Positions 33,496 to 45,000 are shown, counted from the stretch's first letter. The stretch is 64,000 bases of DNA from Adiantum capillus-veneris (GCA_014529385.2 CM043945.1:152001741-152065740), one strand, 5' to 3'. The notes: generated from the sequence alone by a model not told the origin. Made by a program: numbers and translations.

Positions 33496-35432
33496 ATGCC
33501 CAGCTACCTTGTAGCTGCTGCTGATGGCTCTCCTGATGCAACCCGCGCCTGGAAGAGAAATACGACTGATGCCGTTGTCGACGATGTTGCACGGTCGGGC
33601 CTCCTCGCCGTGGAGGCCGCCAAACATGCCCTCACAGAGTACCTTGATAATATCAATGTGGAAAAGCATCCGGATGTGGATGGTGATCCTACCGACTCCT
33701 CCGTTGAGCCTGAGCAATCCAGCCCTTACCCAGACCCCTGGGGCATCCCTAATGCTTACCACATCTTCTACCTCTTCCAAGGGGGCTTGCCTGAGTGGAG
33801 ACGCGCCCGAGCTATTGCCACCGCAAAGGACTACTATGCTCAGCAAAAGTCCAACCTCTTGGGCTACCAAACCAACTGCAACTTAAACTATGAAGAAGAG
33901 TTTGGTAGCTACTTGAATACTCACGTACGTCAATTTCTGTAAGTCATCTGCTTCGAGCCTTTAGTTCTCATCTTTTCGTGTCAGCCGAAAGTGTCTAGGC
34001 TTCTCTTGGTCTTCATGCTTGGTTTCTATGGTTCACACTCTAAAATAAAAATAATGTGTTGGTTGTGTGTGTATGGTGAGACTAAGCACAGCTGCATGGT
34101 CAAGAGGGCCCAGCTAAGCTTTGATGTTGGTGGATAGCTGGCCTTTCTCACTGATCTACCACCTTCAGAAACAAGCAAACAACTTACACATACAGAGAGG
34201 ACAATAGTAAAGGAAATACAAAACTTAAAACAAAACCACGTGTTTCCTGGGATGATCACTTACAAATGCTGTGAGAGGTTTTGAAATTCTTCCTTGATTG
34301 CCTTGCTGGTCTGTAAAACTTGCAGGTGAACAACGTTGGAGACCCTTTTCAGGAGGGCAACTTTACTGTCAACAGCAAGTTCATGGAGCGGGCCGTGCTT
34401 GACTACTATGCCGAGTTGTGGCATGCAAAGTGGCCACACTCTGACACAGACCTTGAATCATATTGGGGCTTCATTCTCACCATGGGCTCAACCGAGGGCA
34501 ACCTGTATGGCATGTGGAATGCTCGAGACTATCTTAGTGGCAAGAAAATCTTGGTGGACCCCGATTCATGGACTTCAAAGCATGGCAAAAGGGTGAAGGT
34601 GCGCTACTATCCGATCATCGTTTGCTTCAACTATGGCACCACTTTCAAAGGTGCCTACGACGATGTTGCCCTTGCTTGCGACAAGCTAAAGCCCATCTTG
34701 CTCCAGTACAGTCTGCTTGAAAGGAAAGTGTCTTGGCAAGATGATAGTGGCACAAAACAAGAAGACATCATGACTGGGTACTGGTTTCACATCGATGGAG
34801 CACTGGGGGCGGCATACATGCCCTATATAAAGATGGCCCATCATGGAGGTTTGGTGGACAAGAAGGGCCCCATTTTTTACTTCCGGCTACCCATGGTACA
34901 CTCTATATCCATGAGTGGGCACAAATGGATAGGGGTACCAGCACCCTGTGGCCTGTACATGACCAAAACCAAGTATCAGATGAGTCCTCGGGACATTCCT
35001 GAGTACATGGGCACACCAGACACGACCTTCGCAGGCTCCCGCAATGGGCTTTCTGCAATTCTTTTGTGGGACAACATAGCCCGGCATTCATATGATGACC
35101 AAATAAGAAAATCCCTGTATCTAGAAAACATGGCAATCTACACGGAGAGTAGCCTGCGCAATCTGCAAGATGAGGTGCTCAAGGAGGATCTGTATGTGGC
35201 TAGAACGCCGCTGGCGTTGACACTGCGGTTCAAGCGGAAGAAGTACTCGCTGTCAAATGAGGATGTGGAGGGCAAGCGCTACTCACATGTGTTCATGATG
35301 GAGCATGTGACAACGGAGCTGGTGGATGCAATGGTGGAGGATCTGTCGAAGGAGGGGGCGTTTCCCGATGAGGACACCGCGCGCAGGCGTGCACCCACTT
35401 CTAACGGGATCTCTACGCGTGGTCGCGGATAG
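33496..35432 (+). CDS. PLP-dependent group II decarboxylase, histidine/serine decarboxylase-like, two exons
   Basis: Exon 1 33496-33924 (143 codons), intron 33925-34325 (GTACGT...TTGCAG, phase 0), exon 2 34326-35432; 511 aa. Splicing joins SYLNTH to VNNVGDPFQEG, a contiguous conserved block. Family marks: TMGSTEGNLYGMWNARD, VCFNYGTTFKGAYDDV, WFHIDGALGAAYMPY with the pyridine-binding Asp about residue 300, and SISMSGHKWIGVPAPCG with the PLP-linked Lys about residue 343. It would decarboxylate an amino acid (His, Ser or an aromatic one) to an amine in the cytosol; substrate is not decidable. Odd: between KKILVDPDSWTSKHGKRVKV (about 216-235) and YYPIIVCFNYG the family normally has some 80 more residues, including a YS-DTHYS-K motif whose His stacks on PLP. 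That segment is absent, so the enzyme may be inactive. There are no stops. A Harbinger lies upstream and a MULE 36 bp downstream. Confidence 0.85.
33925..34325 (+). other. intron of the decarboxylase gene
   Basis: 401 bp with GTACGT donor and CTTGCAG acceptor, phase 0. Without splicing the first exon stops at 33942 and the conserved NNVGDPF block is separated from SYLNTH. Confidence 0.8.
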
Positions 35433-35468
35433 TACCATGGCTAACAACACTCTTTTAATTTAATTTAA

Positions 35469-35522
35469 GGGAAAATTACCAAAATACCCCTCTAGTTTGT
35501 AAAAATTCCCAAAATACTCTTG
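35469..35522. repeat. left terminal inverted repeat of MULE
   Basis: About 52 bp matches the complement of 38680-38734 with about 90 percent identity: both read GGGAAAATTACC, AAAATACCCCTCTA, TTTGT, AATTCCCAAAATAC. Confidence 0.8.
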
Positions 35523-36329
35523 TATCTATTTTGGTTGGATTGTTCAAGATTTTTTTATCTTTATTCCTTTTTGATAATTGAGATCCATTTTTGCATGCTT
35601 GACATATAATTTGCCACAAATTATATGTTACTTTACTTTACTGTGCATATGGTAAGAATTCAAAAAGTGATAATGGTGTGTTCTTACCTCATGGCATAGT
35701 TTGTGCTGATGGATCGTTAACATATCTCCTCAAAGCTTTCACCAGAAGCTCTACGACCTCGTATCACAAATGAGATTTTGCATGAAAAGATGTATGAATG
35801 TAAATAGTTCTACATTATAATAAAAACAAAACGAGATGCATTTTGTGCATTTACGATGCTTGTGCCCATTAAAAAAAAGAGAAAAACCATACATATGTAT
35901 GGTGTGGAGTTGGCACCGTTCTTCACATTTATAATAATATCGTAGGGAGCGTGCCCTTCTCCCGCCACTTTTATCTCCTTCAGTGTTGAAGGGGGACTTA
36001 TGCTTCTCCTCCAATGTTAGAGGGACTTTCTTATGGTAAAAATACTACAGCTTTACAAGGAAGAACTCATTACCGATGTTTTATGAAGACATGTATCATT
36101 TCATGTTGCGTTGCCGTGGTGTATTGTGAACGTGTCCCTTTGTTGAGCATCACAAACATTATTCAACCTTTGTCACCCTCATCTACAAGCTTGCATCACA
36201 GAGAAGCTGCATTACTTTAGTTTACTACTTCCAAGCAGTTGACAACATCTGCAAAATCTGGAAACAAAGGAAATTATACACTTCACCAATTGAAAACATA
36301 GATAGCAAATCTTTTTGGCCATTAGCAGA
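35523..36329. other. MULE interior, no gene seen
   Basis: AT-rich sequence without a supported gene. Short ORFs at 35751-36014 and 36014-36220 have no recognisable domain. Confidence 0.5.
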
Positions 36330-36477
36330 CAGATCACGACTTGTAAGAATTGGCATGTCAATTATGGCTGCCTTAGGCACTGCTTTACAAACTTAACATA
36401 GCACAGATCACGACTTGTAAGAATTGGCATGTCAATTATGGTTGCCTTAGGCACTGCTTTACAAACTTAACATAGCA
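36330..36477. repeat. 74-bp tandem duplication
   Basis: 36330-36403 and 36404-36477 are identical except for one base (GGCTGCC versus GGTTGCC). The unit begins CAGATCACGACTTGTAAG. It lies just downstream of the PNGase A pseudogene and inside the MULE. Confidence 0.95.
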
Positions 36478-36503
36478 CAGATTGAATTCTTTTGTTGCTA
36501 GAC

Positions 36504-37805
36504 TTAGACAGAGCATAACTTGCTAGAATCATCATACAAGAGCGTGGAATTCCGAGTCCTTATATCTCTTTTGTAGCATCCATAGCTGCCCTCAGCATGA
36601 TATTGTTGCTGCAATGCCCCGAGCCCTGCCACAACAGTGCTGTCCACAACAACTATCTCGCCCTGACCTTGCTGGCTGTTATTCAAAAGGGAGAAAGAGC
36701 TGCCTGCATTGGTAAAAATTGATATCTACTTGTTGAATGCATGGCTGAAGTTGCAGTTAAATACCAAAGAGCTATTAGCTCCCTCATAATAGAGGCATGA
36801 CAAATCAAGGGGATATGTGTAAAATGAGTCTTGAAGAACGACCACCTTGGATGGGGCTTGCACCTTGATTTTGCCTTTGTTATCAATCGTTTGGCTCGTT
36901 GTTTGCAAAGCAGAATTATTCAAATAGATTTGGATATTTTTGTACTCAAGAGCATATGAAGATGACACGGAACAATTGCCAGCTAAGGAAAGCACAACAC
37001 CCTAGTACGAAAGAGTTATGTTGGCCGTTGTATGCAATGACCCATTTAGCCCTGTAAAGTCCAATCTAGAAGAAGTTGAGTAAGAGGGTGCCGAATAACT
37101 GACTAACTTTCCACTGGTTTGTGTCGCATTTTCATCCAACCAGAGATGAAGGGACCCATGAATGAGCCATTCACCTACTGTGTTTTCCACTCTAAAATCG
37201 ACAGAGCGCTGTTCCCCATTCACAAGGGATCCTACAAAAGGAGTCAGGTCGAACTCATAAGTGGGTAAGTCAAAAGCTAGCTCCAATTGTTGCTGCAGGG
37301 CGCCGGTACAGATTTATGATTCACCCTGTATACACAACAGGGAAAGGCCAAATAGCGGCAACAAGATGGCCATCGAGACGAGCTTGAACTTCTCGAAAAG
37401 GCCCATTTCCAGCAACACCAGTAAGGTTGTTGCTTCTGATATATTCATTGGATGGATATACCAAGATTCGTCATCGCCGTGAAAAGACACGTAAACTTCC
37501 AGCACCGCTTTGTGCACATTGGCCGGGACAAAAAAGCTTTTGCTGGGTAAGTAAGAGTCGTTTGTGATGTGGAACCAGTGGCCATTGGGTAGAGGGGACT
37601 ATGACGACAAGGGTAACACTAGATCTGCAGGTGGGTCTGTGGATTTTGAATGCCCAGAAAAAAAATCAAGGGTGAGGGTGAAAACACCTGTTAGTTTGTC
37701 GGTCACAAGATTTTCTAGTTCAACCCTGATGGTCTGCGGCTTTGCAAGAACAGACTCATACTTTGTCACGTCCTTCTTCACTTCCCAGACAATACCTTCC
37801 TTTGA
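36504..37805 (-). pseudogene. peptide-N-glycanase A (PNGase A)-like pseudogene
   Basis: On the minus strand one frame runs through the whole region. GIVWEVKKDVTKYESVLAKP (37800-37740) is followed by NLVTDKLTGVFTLTL, LPNGHWFHITNDSYLPSK, VHKAVLEVYVSFHGDDESWY, DLPTYEFDLTPFVGSLV, WLIHGSLHLWLDENATQ, and C-terminal QQQYHAEGSYGCYKRDIRTR and STLLYDDSS. The missing link NNLTGVAGNGPFREVQARLD / AAIWPFPVVYTG sits in another frame at 37440-37330, so there are two compensating shifts, plus stops at 37599-37601, 37002-37004 and 36726-36728. PNGase A enzymes remove N-glycans from peptides in the secretory and lytic compartments. This copy is dead but spans most of the family, from the start of the conserved middle to the C-terminus, without introns. 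Confidence 0.85.
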
Positions 37806-38262
37806 CCTCTTCCATAGCTAAGGCTTTCACATTATGAAAGGTATGAGCTGATGAAGCCTCCACAGAGACCAAAGAGTCCAGCTCCGCAGCTTGTCGACGG
37901 CCATCGCACCCTTTACAACTGGAGTATGCCTCAGATGAGCGTTCATGCGTGTGTATGTGTGTATGCTGCAGGGAGGAATTCTTATACTTGGCAACCACAT
38001 TATCCTCTACAGCTGCGGCGCCTGCCAGGACTACCAAACCCTGCAAGGGGAATGTTGGTGTCATGAGCCGCTCGTGGAAAAAGGACGAAAATGGGGTTTC
38101 GGAAGAGGAAAAAAGCAGAAAGCAGAATGGCAAGAGCCGGAGAAAAGGCTTCCCCATGAAGGCATGTGAAAGAAGGGTGTGATCACCTTCTGCTGTGTTG
38201 AGACATGGCGGAGCAAGACAATAGCTCTCTCTCTCTCTCTCTATAAGTTGCTTGGCCGCCAT
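37806..38262 (-). pseudogene. possible captured 5' part of the PNGase A gene
   Basis: ORF from ATG 38262; a second ATG at 38157 gives MGKPFLRLLPFCFLLFSSSE, a good signal peptide, suiting a secreted enzyme. The next 90 residues are not recognisable as the PNGase A N-terminal domain, so this part is strongly altered or unrelated. A minus-strand TATAAA (38310-38316) lies about 50 bp before the first ATG, so a promoter may have been captured too. Confidence 0.4.
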
Positions 38263-38309
38263 GCTTTTCTCTCTAAAAACGCCGCCAAGCCTCGCAAAGT
38301 CTGCGAGCT

Positions 38310-38316
38310 TTATAAA
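38310..38316 (-). promoter_or_regulatory. TATA-like box ahead of the captured gene
   Basis: TTTATAAAC on the plus strand reads GTTTATAAA on the minus strand, 48-54 bp upstream of ATG 38262. Confidence 0.35.
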
Positions 38317-38569
38317 CGCTCAGCTCTCGTTCCTTTTTAAAAAAAAATTATTTACCTTGTTCGTCAAATCAATGGATGCCAAGTGGCATGCCTCCTCTTG
38401 CTCCGTTCCAAAAATCAGCATTAGATAATCAAGGTAAAAAGGCAATTCTGTCTAAAGACAATGAAGCAATTCATCTCCAAAGCCTACATAACGACTCAAA
38501 TTCTGGATTTAGCATCTTATATTGATAAGCAATGAGTCTTCTTATGAAAAGCTACAGATTTTTTAATCT

Positions 38570-38734
38570 TCGGAGAAATTTGATTTCACAACTAGGGGTT
38601 TTTTGGAATTTTGGAAAATTTGAAGGGCATTTTGGGAATTTATGACAATATTGGGGGTGTTTTGAGAATTTTTGAAATTTGAGGGGTATTTTGGGAATTT
38701 CCACAAATTAGAGGGGTATTTTGGTAATTTTCCC
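38570..38734. repeat. right terminal inverted repeat with internal direct repeats
   Basis: On the minus strand GGGAAAATTACC starts at 38734. Four or five diverged copies of a roughly 33-36 bp unit (AATTCCCAAAATACCCC plus an A/T-rich spacer) follow inward. The left end has only about two units, so the two ends are unequal in length. Confidence 0.7.
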
Positions 38735-38743
38735 TTAATTTAG

Positions 38744-38933
38744 TTTAATGCTCTCTCTTTCTCTCTCTCTCGCTCGGGATTCTTTTCTCTACCGGCAGGT
38801 CTCTGGCAGGTCTCGCTCGCTCTTACCATTTGTGTGTGTGTGTTTATACATCTCCCCATCGCACGCACACACACAACGGACACTTGTTTATGCATGCTCA
38901 AATGCCGGTGTCCCACTCCGTCTTCGGCACGCG

Positions 38934-38973
<40 letters not shown>

Positions 38974-39158
38974 GGGGAGGGGGGGCTAGCTTGAAAGCTC
39001 AAACTCTAAACATGGAGCGGGACTTGAGCCTCGCAAAACCAACATGCCATTTTAGCGTGGTTTGACATAAAAGAGAGAGCGTTGGGTTGACGATGCTGCA
39101 CTTTCAAATTAAAGCTGACGACGTCTGACAATAGCCACCCCCCACATTGCACTTTTTC

Positions 39159-39197
<39 letters not shown>

Positions 39198-39283
39198 CCA
39201 AGCTCAAATGGCAATCTTATACAATACTTCAAGCTCACTCATGAGTACACATGTCTCTCTCATTTCTCTATTATCGCTTTCGA

Positions 39284-39367
<84 letters not shown>
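38744..39367. repeat. microsatellite-rich spacer
   Basis: Contains (CT)n at 38750-38772, (GT)n near 38833, (CA)n near 38864, (GA)n at 38937-38971, (CT)n at 39163-39195, and a compound (CT)n(CA)n at 39289-39367. No gene; the ORFs are repeat translations. Confidence 0.9.
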
Positions 39368-39368
<1 letters not shown>

Positions 39369-39372
39369 TCAT

Positions 39373-42300
39373 TGCAAGCTACTTCTTCGCTTTGGCATTC
39401 ATCCACCCACACTCAAACCGACCCTCACACATGTCATTACCCTTCAACACTTAACAGCCACATTGATATTTGATACATGCAAAATGTAGGACACATACAC
39501 ACAACCATAGACATATCCTGCAACCAATGCACTCCTTGAGACAACATTGCATCTCGAGAGACACACTCGCTTCAAATCCACTGAAAACATCCCAGAGCAT
39601 ATGTGATTGCATTTGGAGAGACACCCTCGCTTTGGATCTGCCAAAAACATCCTTGGCCAAGCGTATGGAGAGACACCCTCATCGAACATAGCCCATAACT
39701 TTAAGATGCAAGCATATGTGATTGCATTTGGAGAGACATCCTCGCTTTGCATCTGCCCAAAACAGCCCAGACCTTGAAGATGCAAGCGTATGTGATTGCA
39801 TCTAGAGAGACACCCTCACTTCACATTCGCCAAAAACAACCCAGACCTTCTTGACCTTAACCCTGCTGGGCATATCCCGCAGTGAGTGCACTCCATGAGA
39901 CAACATGCATTTGAGGAGACACCTTTGCTTTGCATCAATTGAAAACAACCCAGATTGTATGTGATTGTATTTGGAGAGGCACCCTCTCTTCACATCCACT
40001 GAAAAACGCTCAGAGCTCCTTGGCCCTAACCATGTTGTGCATATCTTGCAATCAATGCATTCCAAGAGACGACATCCCAAACACAAAGATCCTCGAGCAC
40101 TTTTGAATTCTTTTGCCCATATCAGCATCTTGTGTACTGCCACATGCCTTCAAGGTGCAAGTCTACATCATTGCATTTGGAGAGATACCTCTCTTTGCAT
40201 CCGCCGAAAATACCTCTCTTCCTGACCTGACTCTATTGAACATATCCTGCAATCAATGCACTACTTGAGACAACATAACCTCGCTTCCCATCAGTTGAAA
40301 ACTGCCGAGAGCATATATGATTGCATCTAGAGAGACACCCTCACTTTGTATCTGCCGAAAACAGCACAGAGCTTGTTGGCCAAGCTTATGGAGAAACACC
40401 CTCCCGCCCAAAACAACCCGAAGATTCATGATGCAACCGTATGTGATTGCATCTGGAGAGACACCCTCGCTTCGCACCCGTCGAAAATGGCCCAAAGCTT
40501 TTTGAACCTGACCCTATTGGGCACTTTCTGCAATCGGTGTACTCCATGAGACAACATGCATCTGGAGAGACACACTCCCTTCGCATGAGCTAAAATCAAC
40601 CTAGAGCGTATGTGTTTGCATCTAGAGAGACGACATCCCAAACATGAAGCTTCTCAAGCACTTTTTGTGCTTTATGAAACCTTTTGCTCATATCAGCATC
40701 TTATGTAATGCCACATGCCTTCAAGGTGCAAGTGTACATCATTGCATTTGGAGAGATGCCCTCTCTTTGCATCTGCTAAAAATACCTCTCTTCCTAATCT
40801 GACCCTATTGAATGTATCATGCAATCAATGCACTCTCTTCGCATCAACTGAAAATAGCGGAGAGCATATGTGATTGCATCTAGGGAGACACTCTCGCTTT
40901 GCATCCGCCCAAAACAGCCCAGAGATTCAAGATGCAAGCGTATGTGATTACATCCGGAGAGGCACCCTTGCTTCGCATCTTCACAAAACAGCCCAAAGAT
41001 TCAAGATGCAAGCGTATGCGATTACATCTGGAGAGACACCCTCGCTTCGCAAGGTACTTCGCTTTGGTATTCATCCACCCACACTCGAACAATCCATCCT
41101 CAAATCGACCCTCACACGTCATCACCCTTCAAACGTTGAGAAGCCACGTTGATATTTGATATATGCAAAATGTAGGACACAGACACAGAACCATAGAGAT
41201 TAGAAGCCTCAACCATGGACATATCCTGCAACCAATGCACTCCCTGAGAAAACTTGAGAGACACACTCGCTTCTCATCCACCAAAAACAGCCTAGAGCAT
41301 GTGTGATTGCATATGGAGAGACACCCTCGCTTTCCATCTGCCGAATACAACCCAAAGCTTCTTGGCCAAGCATATAGAGAGAGACACTCACCAAACACCG
41401 CCCAAAGCTTCAAGAACCTGACCCTATTGGGCATATTCCACAATCAATGCACTCCATTAAACAACATGCATTTGGATAGACACTCTCCCTTCGCATCAGT
41501 TGAAACAACCTAGAGCATATGTATTTGCATCTAGAGAGACACCCTCGCTTTGCTCTACTAAAAAACGCTCAGAGTTCCTTGGCCCTAACCAAGTTGGGAT
41601 TATCGTGCAATCAATGCATTCCAAGAGACGACATCCTAGGCACGAAGCCCCTCAAGCACTTATTGTGCGTTATGAATTCTTTTGCTCATATCAGCATCTT
41701 GTCTAATGCCACACACCTTCAAGGTGCAAGTGTACATCATTGCATTTGGAGAGATGTTGTCTCTCTGTATTTGCTGAAAACAGCTGTCTCCCTGACCTCA
41801 CTCTGTTGAACATATCTTGCAACCACTGCACTCCTTGAGACAACATTGCATCAGGAGAGACACCCTCACTTCTCATCAGCTGAAAACGGTCTAGAGCATA
41901 TGTGATTGCATATATGGAAACACCCTTGCTTCGCATCCACCGAAAACATCATAGAGCTTCTTGGCCTTGCATTGGAGTATCCCGCAACCAATGCACTCCA
42001 AGAAACAACATCCCAAATACCAAGCATCTTTTGTGCTTGTGCACCACATCTGGCATACATGGCGACCAAGGTAGTGCCAAAAGAACGACGTTTTCTTTCA
42101 ACCCCAAAATTCCTAACAATATCATCGTGAATTCTTTTGCCCATATCAGCATCTTGTGTAATGCCACATGCCTTCAAGATGCAAGTGTACGTGATTGCAT
42201 TTGGAGAGATGCCTTTTCTCTACATCTATTGAAAACAACCAAGAGCTTCCTAACTCGGACCCTTGCCTTCAAGATGAAAGCATATGTGACTGCATCTGGA

Positions 42301-45000
42301 GAGACACCCTCGCTTCGCATCTGCCACCAGCAAGCAGGTTATCGACATAGCCCCAACTTGGTTCATTTGGAGGGACACCCTCACTTTGCATTCGTCAAAA
42401 ACAACACAGAGCTTCTTTGCCAAGCGTATGGTAAGACACCCTCGCTTAGCATCCGCTAAAAACAGCCCAGAGCTTTAAGATGCAAGCATATGCGATTGCA
42501 TCTAGAGAGACATCCTCGCTTTGCATCCGTCGAAAACAACACAGAGCTTCTTGGCCTTGACCTTGTTGGGTATATCCTACAATTGGTGCACTCCATGAGA
42601 CGACATGCATCTAGAGAGACACACTCTCTTCGCATTAGCTAAAAACTGCCTAGAGCATATGTGATTGCATCTGGAGAGACACCCTTGCTTCATATCCGCC
42701 ACCAGCAAGCAGGTTATCGACATAGCCCCGACTTGGTTCATTTGGAGGGACACCCTCGCTTTGCATCCGTCAAAAACAACACAGAGCTTATTTGCCAAGC
42801 ATATGGTAAGACACCCTCGCTTTGCATCCGCCCAAAACAGCCCAGAGATTCAAGATGCAAACGTATGTGATTACATTTGGAGAGACACCCTCGCTTCCCA
42901 TCCGCCCAAAACAGCCCAATGTTTCAAGATGCAAGTGTATGTGATTACATCTAGAGAGACACCCTCGCTTCGCAAGCTACTTCTCTTTGGTATGCATGCA
43001 CCCACACTCAAACACTCCATCCTCAAACGGACCCTCACATATGTCATTACCCTTCAAATGCTGAGAAGCCACTCTAATATTAGATATATGCAAAATGTAT
43101 GACACAGACACAAAACCATAGAGATTAGAAGCCTCAACCATAGACATATCCTGCAACCAATGCACTCCTTGAGACAACATTGCATCTCGAGAGACACACT
43201 CGCTTCTCATCCACCAAAAACAGCCCAGAGCATATGTGATTGCATATGGAGAGACATCCCCACTTTGCATCTGCCGAATACAGCCCAAAGCTTCTTGGCC
43301 AAGCATATAGAGAGACACCCTCACCAACCACCACCCAAAGCTTCAAGAACCTGAGCCTATTGGGCATATTCCGCAATCAGTGCACTCCATGAGACAACAT
43401 GCATCTGGAGAGACACTCTCCCTTCGCATTAGCTGAAACAACCTAGAGCGTACGTGTTTGCATCTAGAGAGACACCCTCGCTTCGCATCTACTAAAAAAC
43501 GCTCAGAGCTCCTTGGCCCTAACCAAGTTGGTCATATCCTGCAAAGAGTGCATTCAAAAAGACGACATCCGAGACACGAAGCCCCTCAAGCATTTTTTGT
43601 GCTTTATGAATTCTTTTGCCCATATCAGCATCTTGTGTAATGGCACACGCCTTAAAATTGTAAGTGTACATCATTCCATTTGGAGAGATGTCGTCTCTCT
43701 ACAATTGTTGAAAATAGCTCTCTCTTTTCCTGACCTCACCGTGTTGGACATATCTTGCAACCACTGCACTCCTTGAGACAACATTGCATCAAGAGAGACA
43801 CCCTTGCTTTGCATCAGCTGAAAACAGTCCAGAGCATATGTGATTGCATATATGGAGACACCCTTGCTTCGCATCCACCGAAAATAGCACAGAGATTCTT
43901 GGCCCTGCCTTGGAGTATCCTGCAACCAATGCACTTTAAACAACATCCCGAACAGGAAGCTCCTCAAGCACCTTTTGTGCTTTATAAAGTGCACCACATA
44001 TGGCATACATGGCAACCAAGGCAGTGCCAAAAGAACGATGTTATTTTTCAACCCTAATTCCTAACAATATCATCTTGAATTCTTTTGCCCATATCAGCAT
44101 CTTGTGTAATGCCACATGCCTTCAAGATGCAAGTGTAAGTGATTGCATTTGGAGAGATGCCCTTTCTCTGTATCTATTGAAAACAACCAAGAGCTTCCTA
44201 ACTCTAACCCTTGCCTTCAAGATGCAAGCATATGTGATTGCATCTAGAGAGACGCCCTCGCTTCGCATCTGCCACCAGCAAGCAGGTTATCGACATAGCC
44301 CTGACTTGGTTCATTTGGAGGGACACCCTCGCTTTGCATCCGTCAAAAACAACACAAGCTTCTTTGTCAAGCGTATGGTAAGACACCCTCGCTATGCATC
44401 CGTCGAAAATAGTCGAGGGCTTTAAGATGCAAGCGTATGCGATTGCATCTAGAGAGACATCCTCGCTTCACATCCGTCGAAAACATCCCAGAGCTTCTTG
44501 GCCTTGACCTTGTTGGGTATATCCTGCAATCGGTGCACTCCATGAGACGACATGTATCTAGAGAGACACCCTCCCTTCGCATTAGCTGAAAACTGCCTAG
44601 AGCATATGTGATTGCATCTGGAGAGACACCCTTGCTTCATATCCGCTCAAAAACACCCATAGCTATTTGGCCCTAACCAAGTTGGGCATATTCTACAAGC
44701 AATGAATTCTTTTTCCCATAGCAGAATCTTGTGTAATGCTACATGCCTTCAGGTTTCAAGTGTATGTGATTGCATCTGAAGAGACACCCTCGCTTTGCAT
44801 CTATCGAAAATAACCTAGAGCTTCTTGGCCTTGACCCTGTTGGGTATATCCCGCAATTGATGCACTCCATGAGACAACATGCATCTAGAGAGACACCCTC
44901 TCTTCGCATTAGCTGAAAACAGCCTATAGCATATGTGATTGTATCTAGGGAGACACCCTTACCTCGTATCCGCTCAAAAATCACCCAATGCGAAATGCAA
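39373..45000 (-). repeat. higher-order repeat array derived from a PPR gene
   Basis: The minus strand is built from a unit of about 62-77 bp that translates to LGCFRQMQSEGVSPDAITYACIL, i.e. about 25 residues of a 35-residue pentatricopeptide repeat. Units occur dozens of times; plus-strand landmark GAGAGACACCCTCGCTT. Other PPR-protein pieces are interspersed: VVSWSALVAGY, and at 42177-41866 ACGITQDADMGKRIHDDI, TTLVAMYARCG, VVSWSALVAGYS. A higher order is visible: GCCACCAGCAAGCAGG at about 42320, 42698 and 44271, CCTTGGCCCTAACCAxGTTG at 40018, 41579 and 43510, and an AAxGTACTTCxCTTTGG... module at 39373, 41052 and 42978, giving super-units of about 1.6-1.95 kb. Frames are shifted between units and there are stops throughout, so no protein is made. 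Functional PPR proteins edit or process organelle RNA. Confidence 0.8.
41866..42177 (-). pseudogene. best-preserved PPR block in the array
   Basis: 103 codons: MKACGITQDADMGKRIHDDI, then VERKRRSFGTTLVAMYARCG, a shift-like AQAQKMLGIWDVVSW, SALVAGYSNARP, after which the peptide turns into the out-of-frame repeat translation (KQGCFHICNH). It shows consecutive L, S and P-type motifs of PLS-class PPR proteins and is the clearest evidence for the array's origin. A sister copy lies at about 43900-44100, with the MAYMATK / VVHFIKHKRC pieces out of frame. Confidence 0.7.

Larger units (their letters stand above)
35469..38734. mobile_element. Mutator-like element (Pack-MULE type) carrying a PNGase A pseudogene
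   Basis: Left end GGGAAAATTACCAAAATACC at 35469; the right end at 38734 is its exact inverted copy for the first 27 bases, with similarity continuing for about 50 bp. Flanks are TTAATTTAA (35460-35468) and TTAATTTAG (38735-38743), a 9-bp duplication with one mismatch, the size made by MULEs. No MURA-type transposase is inside; instead there is a minus-strand PNGase A-like gene. The right terminal region is longer and repeats the motif AATTCCCAAAATACCCC several times (38575-38734). The insertion lies 36 bp after the decarboxylase stop, probably in its 3' UTR. Confidence 0.8.

Noticed and set aside
39373-45000. CRISPR-like array because of short regularly spaced repeats
   Set aside because: The repeats translate to PPR motifs, spacing varies, there are no unique equal spacers and the DNA is plant nuclear.
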